Assembly (NCBI RefSeq): GCF_963576615.1
Contig: NC_088714.1
Coordinates: forward strand, 31,776,643 to 31,840,642
Length of the DNA: 64,000 nt
Source: Watersipora subatra
Lineage: Eukaryota; Bryozoa; Gymnolaemata; Cheilostomatida; Watersiporidae
Reading direction: 5' to 3'
In this document: piece by piece, positions 1-11,000 of the stretch
Position numbering within the stretch: position 1 is the stretch's first letter
Layout: every line of letters begins with the position of its first letter
Notes under the pieces: generated by a model
Told to the model about the DNA's origin: nothing
Seen by the model: the letters and a program-made list of their open reading frames with translations, nothing else
The model's database searches: none
Position numbers and translations under genes: made by a program

Positions 1-960
1 AAAAAGTTGTGTTCATTAGTAATAAACTGCTAAAAGTGCTGCCATCTCCAAAATGTATGCTGTACCTACATATAAATTATTGTTTTTCACACACGTGTAC
101 TAATAGCACCAATAACATGGGTGTACTAATAGTAACATCTAAAGCTGCCGGTTGCATTCACCAGCACGAAACTGACCAAATAAACAAGAGTTTCTGGTGC
201 GCTTCGTCAAACTAAATTGAGCTATTCAATGGTAGATTTTCTGTATTGGTTACATCAGTTGCTTTTTTTCATCAAAGCACACAAAGTTAAAAGCTCTGGC
301 TCTTCTTTTGTCTTATTGCCACCTTTTAATGGGAATCCTCTGTTAATCAGTAGCGGAGTAGGAGAGTAGTGGCACCAGCCAATGGACCTTGACTAACGTG
401 AGCATTGATGGGGTTAGATAGTGCAGTGATAATACTATTTGTTGTTCTCTGTTTCAACATTAGTGCATCAGTGTATGCTATTATATCGTAACACCCACAG
501 TGTGTTCACTTTTTACTTGATGTACACATAGTGATAATCATTGCAATAGTAAAACAGTCATTTCAGAAAAGCTCCTTCATTCAGTTGCACATGAATACAA
601 AGTTTGTCCGCCAGCCAGCCGAGGTCAGTTGAACTAGGCATGGCTAAAGACTAACTAAGTACATAATTTATTCTGGCAGGAAATTATGCTAGGCAAGGCT
701 TGGCCACAGACTACAAACTGCTGCAGATTGTCTTATTGTCATAGAAAAACAAGTAACAAGACAAGGTCCTTGAATGAGTTGCAAAATATAAACCCCTATT
801 CGGTTGTTCCTGGTTCGAATGTGGTCTGATGATTATCCAGATAAGTACTAAGCCAAGTAATCTACGGTGTATTAATAGATGTACCCAATCTCTCAGGAAC
901 TTAACCCTCGAATTTCAATAATAAAAAATAAGATAGACAAAGACTAGATGTGAACCAGCA
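1..960. other. No recognisable gene (5' edge of window)
   Basis: AT-rich sequence with only short ORFs that lack domain features. Because the arrestin gene to the right is incomplete at its 5' end, its first exon(s) could lie here or upstream of the window. I found no convincing beta-strand-rich exon with flanking GT/AG signals. Confidence 0.4.
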
Positions 961-964
961 ACCG

Positions 965-1335
965 CTGTATAAATAAAATGCTTTGTATTAGTCAATGGTT
1001 GACTAATGGCTGACTGACTGGCTAATTGGCTGACTGACTGGCTGACTGACTAACTGACTCACTGATTTATTGACTGACTGACTGACTGACTGACTAACTG
1101 GCTGACTGACTGAGTGACTGATTTACTGGCTGACTGACTGGCTGGCTGACTGGCTGACTGACTGAGTGACTGATTGAGTGACTAACTGACCGACTGACCG
1201 ACTGACTGACTGGCTGACTGAGTGTCTGACTGAGTGACTGATTTACTGACTGACTGACTGACTGGCTGACTGAATGACTGACTGACTGAGTGACTAACTG
1301 ACCGACTGACTTATTGACTGACTGAATGACCGACA
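965..1335. repeat. Degenerate (TGAC)n tetranucleotide tract
   Basis: About 370 bp are built almost wholly of TGAC/TGGC/TAAC tetramers (gactgactgactg with single-base variants such as ggctgactg and gagtgactg). The interspersed variants, for example the recurring gatttactg blocks, suggest slipped duplication of larger blocks as well as simple 4-mer slippage. No coding potential. Confidence 0.95.
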
Positions 1336-1844
1336 GATGTCTACTTATTCAACTACTTGTTAGCCATGTTTTGATATTATTTTGATAAAGTGGTGAACAA
1401 TCAATTAATCTAAACTTGGTACAACAGATGCCTCAGATATCAATTTTGCTTCCGTGTGATAAGCCGTGAATCGAGCAAATGCTCACTTGTGATCACCCAA
1501 AGTTATCTGCTTAACATGTGAGTGATGGATCTTCTACAGTTGTTTACCTAAAGGTGTAACATCCAGCAGTTACTTCTTCAGCTAGTAAGTCTCAACTCGT
1601 TCAAAGCATACATTTGTAAAGAACTCCGAGCTAGGAAAATGAACAGAGAAATAAAAATTATCTTCCCTAAAGGCCAATAATTACAACCAACATGAGTGAG
1701 TTATCTATGGAAAGTTTTGTGTAATACCCAGTAGAGTGCCTCGATCAGTTCCAATAGCAAAGGGGTCATACATTGCAGCTTCAGATAATAGATCAGAGGC
1801 TTTTTATCGTTACTATTTCTTATTATAATTATTATTATCAAAAC

Positions 1845-2055
1845 TAATACCCTGGAACTCTGGTGCACGGTGAGAGATTGTCAGGTGTCATTACTAATTG
1901 CACAATTATTACAAAGCGGTTTGATTAGTGCAGGTGTTAGAATGTCACCAGTTCAAATCCTGTTGAAAGCAATTTTTTCTAACGCTCAAAGCATGGCTTC
2001 AGACAGGTGGACAGATGGACAGTCTCGACTCTTACAATAGTAAAGATTATACTAA
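1845..2055 (+). repeat. SINE-like dispersed repeat, tRNA-derived type
   Basis: A second copy lies at about 15065-15300. The two share blocks from a gtgagagatt motif through a gcacaattatt block, a central region, a tgttgaaag block, then caaagcatggcttc and a tail ending in tagtaaagatt. The middle carries a B-box-like stretch (agttcaaatcc, about 1950-1960) preceded about 25 bases earlier by an A-box-like gattagtgcaggtg. This spacing fits a pol III promoter of a tRNA-derived SINE. The assignment as a SINE is inference; the dispersed repeat itself is seen directly. Confidence 0.6.
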
Positions 2056-2477
2056 AGATTGCTGATATCAGTCCAACCTCTTGCATAAAAATTTTGTAAT
2101 TCAAAACAATAGAAATATCAATTAGGAAACAAAAACATTGCACAATGCAACCAACCATCTACCTGATAAAATGTTTAATTTTTCATTGCTTTGATAATTT
2201 TTAAAAGGTTAGTTGTTGTAGGTCAAAGGTCAAAAAAACATTTAGATATATGTTCCTCAATGGAAGATCAGTTAAACATGCTTGTAGTTAAAACAGTTTA
2301 AGAGCCTTTTGACCAGTTATGTGAACGCAGGAGATACATATAGCATTAACTATACTAGAAAGAGGGTTGGTAGTTGGACATGCAAACTTTATGATAGATT
2401 GGTGGAACTATGAAAATCTATAATATATTTGAGCCATGTTTGATACAGTCACAGTATACCATATTTTGGATGTCAAG

Positions 2478-2535
2478 AAACGAGGTAAGCAGCGATAATC
2501 AGGCGGCAGCATGATTGTCGCTGCTTACCTCGTTT
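2478..2535. repeat. 58-bp near-perfect hairpin
   Basis: Two 24-nt arms (aaacgaggtaagcagcga at the left start and its complement at the right end) pair with a single mismatch around a 10-nt loop. It could be a minimal foldback element or a pre-miRNA-sized RNA hairpin. It would lie upstream of, or in an early intron of, the arrestin-domain gene. Function unknown. Confidence 0.75.
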
Positions 2536-2927
2536 TTCTTTTTTTTCAGGTTTTTTAAAATTCAACAAAAATGAAATAACAAAGGAAAACAATATTTAGA
2601 AAGTTTACAAAAGTTTACATGCTTTGTATGTGTTAGCTGTTGATGGCTGTTCGAAGTGTTAAAAAAGTTGAATGGCTAAAATTTGAGGTCATTTTGTACT
2701 TCTTATCAAGCTGTTATACAAAATTCAAAAAGCTAGTTATTGATAAAAAGATTACCTCAATGTTGGCAGACTTATTGAAATGCACAAAGTAACAACTTTG
2801 TTTTTGTGTCAATTGTATATTCTTCAAACAAGCGCAGATCATACTTGCTTCTAGTCAATAGCCTTAGATCCTATAGTTATATGTGGGCAAATTGGAGCCG
2901 TCAAAACAGTTGTTTTGCTTTTTGTAG

Positions 2928-3769
2928 AAACTCATACTAAACATCTACATGCTGGGCGTCATATCCTTCCATTTAAGTTCTACTTCTTCAACTCAAGGTT
3001 TGTAAAATAGTTCATTAATAGCCTTACATGTAAACAGTTGTGTTAGGGTACAACTGATCTAGCACTATTGGAGGAAATTAAGAGAGTTGAGGGAGTATGG
3101 TTGTTCCTATGAATTTGCGAATTACCTGCATAACTGTTTTAATAGGAACATTACCTCTACTTTAAAACCTGTAGATTACTTTTCTTTTGTTTTAATGAAA
3201 ATCCTGTACTCCACGACGTAAACAAAATTTTGTGAGTATGTGGAAATATTGGTTTGACTGTATTAAGATCTTCAGTACAGGTTTGACAAAATTATGCAGT
3301 AAGCCGAGTTCAGTAAATGTATGTATATATGCGGCTGAAAAGAGGTGATCTAGCAGCTAATACAGAGTCGCTACTCATGGAAGCTCAGGAGCAAGTGCTT
3401 TCAACTGGGCAACTCCAAACACGTATCTATCACACTAGAAATGATCCTAGATGTGGACTGTGCAAGAATGCACCAGCGATTCAAAACATCATAAGTGGAT
3501 ACAAGCAGCTAGTCTGACATACATACACTTAGAAGCATAATCATATCGAAGGTGTAGAGAACAGAGTCTATGCGCGAAATTGCCTCAATAAACCACCACA
3601 TTGGTGGGAAGCTCCAGGGAAGTTCAATGACAACAACCGTGCTAAGCTCCCCTCGAGCTTCTACATCCAGACTGACAAGCATGCTTGGCAAACCAGCCAG
3701 ATATTGTTGGGTTGGGCAAGGCGAACAAGAGAGCATTGTTTATGCATGTACATATACATGTATATACAC

Positions 3770-3841
<72 letters not shown>

Positions 3842-4963
3842 AAACATGGATAACTCGTCCACGGATAGCTCGAACACATGGTTAATTCGAACATTTCCTT
3901 TGGTCCGTTCCCACGTAATGATAAATTGCTATAGATAACTCGAACTCAACACTGTTAATTCGAACTGTTTTTTTTGCCCAACGGCTACCGAAACGGTTGT
4001 TATCGCTTTAGAAAATCACTTTATTCAAAGCCATAGAGGTAAACTTCATCTTTTCGTAATTCATAAGCGTCGTTATTACCACCATCGGCAAAATATTTTT
4101 GTCAACGACTTTTCTAAAAGTTTGGTGAAATTTGATTTATACTGCGATACGATGAATAGCACGGGCTAGCCGGGTCACGCGCGCAAGGATTTTCGCCACG
4201 CACATACAAAACAAAAATCGCATGTTGTTTTGTATGTGCGTGGTGAAAATTCTTGAGTGCGTGGCGTAACCCAGCTAGCCCGTGATGAATAGTTTTCCGA
4301 CGTTGATTCCGTGTTGAATCAACGTCGGAATGTTTAATGTTTAAATCGTCTTAAAAATTCTTGTAATTAAACGAATACGTTGTCTGAGCTACAAAAAACT
4401 ATTCATCGTTTGACCTAAACACAGAATACGTGTGTACATTCAATAAGTATCTATTAAAAAAGCGTGAGTGATATAGAATGTACCGTAAAACCTCGTAAAA
4501 CTTCTAATTGAACTGCCTCGGAGTGTTGCTCTTAACGAATCCCAGGTAAAGTAAGGTAATCTGCATAAACTTCAAGAAGAAACGGCAAAATTGATCGTGG
4601 GTAAAACCCCAAAAGAAAAAAATGTCTTTTCTTTTGAGCATTTCAACAACGATCAAGTTTTGCCAATGTCAATCTGAAAAACGTCCTGGCAATAACATCA
4701 CCTCAAACAACAAACCAATCTCAAGTGATAGAAAAATCTCTATACTTTTTCACGAAAACGTTTTAAACTTTACATTAGAAGCATTTAATTTGAAACAAGC
4801 CATTTGTGCTTTTGATTTATATTATAGTTTGTATATGTACATGTATCTACTAATAAATAAGTAAATATATGGACTTGTGACAGTGCTCTGATAACTTGAA
4901 CGCTCTGATAATTCGAACACTTTTGCTCCGTCCCTTGAAGTTCGAGTTATCCATGTTTGACTG

Positions 4964-5001
<38 letters not shown>

Positions 5002-8000
5002 GTTATGTATACATGTATGCATGGTTAAAAGTAAAATATTGAACTCAAAGTCACTACATCTGTTTTGCACAGCAGGGCTCTTCAGGTAACAACTGGTGAA
5101 TGATTTAATACCAACAAAAATATGAAATCATTCGCCAACTGTTACCTGAAGAGTAATGTTGTGAAAAACAGATTTGTAGAGACTTCTACCTCAATACACA
5201 CATACATGTAGATATATAGATATACCCGTATATGTAGATATTGACATTTATTACAGGGAAATACCCTCTTCATTTCATGAGTACAAAGAAGGAACAATCT
5301 CATATAAGTTAAAGGCCAAGCTGTATCTTCAGGGAACCTTCTCGGCAGTCAGTTTGCTTGAGTACATAAAGGTTATCAATCCAGGGCCAATAGGCAGAGG
5401 AGAATATCTGCTAAGCCTGGTAGGTCTTATGCGACAACTAGCTGAATGCCCGGCGTAGCACGGGTATTAAAAAACAGCTCATAAACAGTTGCAGGTAATG
5501 TAGTTGCTTGCCACTTGCCATTAGCCTGGCACATTACCAAAGACTAATTTGAGTAAGTTATCTACGGCTCTTACTGATTAGAGCCATGAGGGCAAGCATA
5601 AAATGATGTTGCGGTGTAACGGAGGAGAGCAGTAGCATATTTTCATCCTCTTAGCGACATATATCGTCCAATGAACCCATCAATCAATCAATGGTAAGAT
5701 ATTTGCCTGGCGAATGAGAGGTTCCTTGATCAAATCCAGCATGAAACGGGTATTTTAATCCTAGATTTTGATAGCTATAGCTGGACAAACCAAAACAGAC
5801 ACATCCACAGAAACTCTGAGATTTATGTACATGTATATATATTGATGGTCAAATATAAAAATGATATTAAAGCATGGAGCCTTAAGCATGAACATGTCAG
5901 GAGCAGCATAAAATGCAATAAATTATTGATAAATTACTTGCTGTGTTTAAAAGCCAGGAAAAGCAATTGGAAGAATTTTTGCTAGTGTTTCTGAAAATAT
6001 TGTGGTGTAAAGCTATACGTAAAGCTATAATACACAACTAAACTTTCTCAAGTACAATGTTGCTAATTCCAATGCTTGGCATTTTTATGTGCTTAATGAC
6101 CTTTAGATTGGGCTGACCCAGCTTTTACAGGGCTTATAAGAACGTTTTGGATGCTCCATGTATTTATTAATTTACAATATTATAAAACTCTGATGTTGTT
6201 ATCTTGCTTGAAACTGCTGAATTGAGAAAAGACAGGTGTTGATTAAAGTGCTTCATAAAGGATTGCATTGCACAGTTTTTAATCTCCTGGCAATTGATTT
6301 ATCTACCGATAATCTACCAACTGTGCTAATCAACAACTTCCTGAGTTTGTGAAATAATCTGTATTATAATAATTGCGGTGTTCCATGATGTTAAAAAATC
6401 CTCGCATGAGGGAAGAGTTATAAGAGCAGCCTCACAACAGCTTATTTAGTGTACAAAAGCAGGTCTATTGCAAGCAATGCCTGGTCTAATTGGCAATTTT
6501 AGAACTCTTGGTTTCCATATACCTAAATGCACCACGATCTATCTGATTAGAACTTCAAGAATCCGTCTCTGCATGCATCAAGGCTAATTGTACTCGATGA
6601 ACCCATTCGTGGATTTTTGTTGTGAAACGATTTGTGTTGAAAATGAAACAAATCTAGAGCATCATTTGGCTCAACGCTAGTTTTGATACAGACGCTACCC
6701 TACTTACCTTACCCTACTTACCTTACCCTACTTACCTTACTTACTTTACCCTACTTACTTTACCCTACTTACCATACCATACTTACCATACCATACTTAC
6801 CATACCATACTTACCATACCATACTTACCATACCTTACTTACCTTACTTACCTTACTTACCTTACTTACCTTACCCTACTTACCTTACTTACCTTACCCT
6901 ACTTACTTTATTTCATCACTTACCTTACCCTACTTACCTTACCCTACTTACCTTACTTACTTTACCCTACTTACTTTACCCTACTTACCATACCGTACTT
7001 ACCATACCATACTTACCATACCATACTTACCATACCATACTTACCATACCATACTTACCATACCTTACTTACCTTACTTACCTTACTTACCTTACTTACC
7101 TTACCCTACTTACCTTACTTACCTTACCCTACTTACTTTATTTCATCACTTACCTTACCCTACTTACCTTACCTTACAATACTTACGAACATTCATGTTA
7201 TGAACAATGGTAGATATAAACAGTGTTGTGCGTATGTCAAAAAATGTCCGCAAAGAAAAGCGGTAGATACGAACGGTGTTGTACGTATGTCAAAAGATGT
7301 TCGTACAGAGTTGCCGAAAGTTAGATTTTGTATTGGGTGCCTTTTTCCAAGTAGCGTGGCTTTCGGCCACTGATATTAATTTTTTCAAGTAATTACACAG
7401 CTAACGTGTTCGAGACATGCATCAACACTTGGAAAAATGCGATAGAATTTTTTTTATTGTAGTGCGGTTTCTCTCCAACTGTACCCATATTTATGGAGCA
7501 CATTTTTCATTATTATTTAGTGTTCTTTAAATGTAGTACAAACCAATATAGGTTATTGATACAAGCCTTAAACATACTTATATAATCCTTAAACAAATGT
7601 TCCGTACAAAGTAACAAACTGACAGAACTTACGAACAAATTCGCCTAACGAATGGCCATTCGGAATGTATCTTCTCATAACTTGGGGAGCATCTGTATAA
7701 AACACTGGTAGTGTGGTTCCAAACCACATGATAATATACTAGTTGTCTGTTTGTAATAAATAAAAAATCTCCAAGTAATCTGTTCATCGGTGTCTACTTT
7801 GAGGCCTAAAGCATGCATTGAAAAAGTCAGTATTTATGATTTTTTTAGGAGTAAGAGGTCATTGGCGCTTAACATTGCTTTTGTCATGTTCAAATGTCTT
7901 GAAACAAATTTGTGTACTAAAAGCTCAAACAATAGAAATACAGCTCATGGTAGCTCCATATGTTCAAACAATAGAAATACAGCTCATGGTATAGCTCCAT

Positions 8001-11000
8001 ATGTTCAAACAATAGAAATACAGCTCATGGTAGCTCCATATGTTCAAACAATAGAAATACAGCTCATGGTAGCTCCATATGTTCAAACAATAGAAATACA
8101 GCTCATGGTAGCTCCATATGTTCAAACAATAGAAATACAGCTCATGGTAGCTCCATATGTTCAAACAATAGAAATACAGCTCATGGTATAGCTCCATATG
8201 TTCAAACAATAGAAATACAGCTCATGGTAGCTCCATATGTTCAAACAATAGAAATACAGCTCATGGTAGCTCCATATGTTCAAACAATAGAAATACAGCT
8301 CATGGTATAGCTCCATATGTTCAAACAATAGAAATACAGCTCATGGTAGCTCCATATGTTCAAACAATAGAAATACAGCTCATGGTAGCTCCATATGTTC
8401 AAACAATAGAAATACAGCTCATGGTAGCTCCATATGTTCAAACAATAGAAATACAGCTCATGGTAGCTCCATAAGTTCAAACAATAGAAATACAGCTCAT
8501 GGTAGCTCCATATGTTCAAACAATAGAAATACAGCTCATGGTAGCTCCATATGTTCAAACAATAGAAATACAGCTCATGGTAGCTCCATATGTTCAAACA
8601 ATAGAAATACAGCTCATGGTAGCTCCATATGTTCAAACAATAGAAATACAGCTCATGGTAGCTCCATATGTTCAAACAATAGAAATACAGCTCATGGTAG
8701 CTCCATATGTTCAAACAATAGAAATACAGCTCATGGTAGCTCCATATGTTCAAAAATGTGCACTGCGCATTTTATCAACACATTGTACTGGCGTTCGATA
8801 TATGGTGTTTTACCAACATGTTGTATTGGGATGAAAATATGGTGTTCCGAATTATAGCAATTTTTCAAGTCCTTTTTAGAAAATATAGCTACCTTTTATT
8901 TTGTGTACATATGTAATGGGTTCACCATACATGGAAAAGTATAGAGATTTTAGATATGGTGTACGTATGAGGTTTTGAGACTAATTTCTTATGAGCATTG
9001 CAAATGGAGTACAAAAGATGTCTAAGTTTCTTTACATTACTTAATACTGTGTGAGAGATAGTGGTGAATGCAGAATGAATAATAATATTGTATCCAACCT
9101 CATCACAACACATAGTTTACCATTTTATCTTAACCCGTGGTTGTATGACTCATTTGTTATGTAAGAACAAAATAATAATTTATTGATACACATTCCTCAT
9201 TGGGTAAAAATTTCTCTCTAGTAAATGGGAGCATCATCTAGCTCAAAACCTAAATGAATATGTTTTGGTCAACTTCTGGCTAAAATTTTCTATACTTAAT
9301 TTTTCGTGAAAAAAAACATAATAAGTAAAATAATTAACCATTATACATACCATATTTTAATTATTTATTTTATTAGTACCACTTTAAGTCTTTAATGCTG
9401 TTTAATGCTGTTTAGTGCTAAAGCAATAAGTTTCTTCTATTGTGCATAGAATATACATTTTTTCTGTTATATAATTTTATTGATATTCAGTTGTTCAATA
9501 ATAGTCACTTGCAAATTTGTTCATGTAATAATGCACTTTTATTTTGATGCCATAATTTGTAACTTCAAAATTTTAAACAAATTATAACTCAAACACCAAC
9601 AAAAACAAACACACTACCTGTATTGTTCCTCAAAAATACTAAAAGTATGTTTGAATTCGTGTTTTAGCAACAGGCTAGCTTTGAAAGAGAACAAAGCATT
9701 CCAAGATCTCTCTGGTGTTATGATGCGGTGATCATCAGAGGATTCCTCAACAAGCGAGTCTTGAGAATGAATGGAGGTATGCATTATTATAAAAACTAAA
9801 TCTTTGCAATTGATGTCAACACTGTTAAATTTCGAAGCAAATCTTCTCATAAGAATGCACTTGTTTGTATTTCTGCTGCCCCAAATATTCTTTAATAATA
9901 ATAAAGAATAATAATAATTTAATAACTCTTTAATAAATGTTGTCTACACCGAGCATTAAAACAAATGTATTGTTTAAAGCTGTGTATTAGTGTAAATATA
10001 AAAATAAATATAAGGCAAATTTTTGTCACTACTTGATTATAGAGTCCCATTAAGTGAAGTAAAGGTCATGATGGAGATATGGAGGGTAAAGTTTTTATAT
10101 AAATGCATATTATTCTGACGATTAGCTAGTGATTGCTAAAATTCAAAAACTCAATACAGTGTACGCAAGTGTTTAAATAATGACCTATGTTTTAGTTTTA
10201 TTTTCTTTTCTGGTCTGCTCTGCCTTTTCTGGATATTTCTATCTTATTGTACCATTGGTCGCTCATTCTATTTTTGTAAGTTGTCCTCTCTTGTTGCTGA
10301 TTTACAGCAAGCCTTTCTTTGAGCCTTCAGTTACCTTCTTGCATAAGCTGTTACGGCACCCTATAAGTATTTGTGAAAACCTAATGACAAAAGCACTAAT
10401 ATTTACAGCCGATCAAATATCTATCATGCTACATATTGACAATCATACTGACCGATTTATCTACCCACACGTTTACATTGACCAGCTGACCTTAATCCAA
10501 GTCGGCAGCGAACAAGTGCGCAAATGCAAAACAGTTCACCAGCTAATAGCACATCCTGTGCAGCCTCATACTAGGAAAAACTTTCTGCATCTCCCAGTCG
10601 GACCCATAGCTCAAACACTTCCTGGCACTTTAACTTGTGGAGAGAGCATCAGCATATCATATGAACTCAAGGTAGAAAAACATAAGAAAGCATTATTATA
10701 TTTCAGATAAAAGTAACAATGCGTTAACACTTACATCAAGTTTATTGTAGCTGTATGTTAGCACCTACGAGTGTATTGAAGCTGTGTGTTAATACCTACA
10801 TAAATATATTGTAATTGTATACACCTACATGTATGTACAAAGTTCACTGTGTACGTAGTACACAGTTCAATGAATAGATTCATTGATACAATTGTCGAAC
10901 TTTTGTCGGCTTGTCGAACTGCTAAGGTTTTTAGAGAGAAGTGGTTCTAATACTTACGCTGATCAATCAATTTTGCTCTATACTTCTGGTCAACTCTCTA

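Larger units (their letters stand above)
3837..4963. mobile_element. Non-autonomous pogo/Tigger-type element inserted in a (TA)n tract
   Basis: Left end (taGTCAAACATGGATAACTCG) and right end (CGAGTTATCCATGTTTGACTG) are inverted repeats, flanked by TA dinucleotides of the surrounding microsatellite. The element end at 63005 has the same terminus and the same subterminal blocks (tggtccgttcccac, gataaatggc). That other copy carries a Tigger-like transposase N-terminus, which justifies the family call. The 1.1-kb interior has no transposase. It contains a nested 125-bp palindromic element and a diverged copy of another foldback repeat. Confidence 0.88.

Noticed and set aside
3570-3894. Open frames on both strands crossing the (TA)n tract
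   Set aside because: They are made of alternating Ile/Tyr codons from TATATA and flanks without motifs; repeat artefacts.
6683-7213. 176-codon frame looking like a hydrophobic Leu/Tyr/Pro repeat protein
   Set aside because: It is the translation of the TTACC-type array; the 230-bp block duplication explains it. No start context or splice signals.
7927-8755. CRISPR array
   Set aside because: The units are directly adjacent without unique spacers, and the genome is eukaryotic.
7790-8834. Repeat protein frames on both strands of the 39-bp array
   Set aside because: Open only because 39 is a multiple of three; broken by the 41-bp units; inside an intron.
10180-10307. N-terminal extension of the arrestin C-domain exon (hydrophobic start [10 protein letters not shown])
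   Set aside because: This is the pyrimidine-rich intron end read in frame; the AG at 10306-10307 or 10310-10311 and continuity with the N-domain exon favour splicing.
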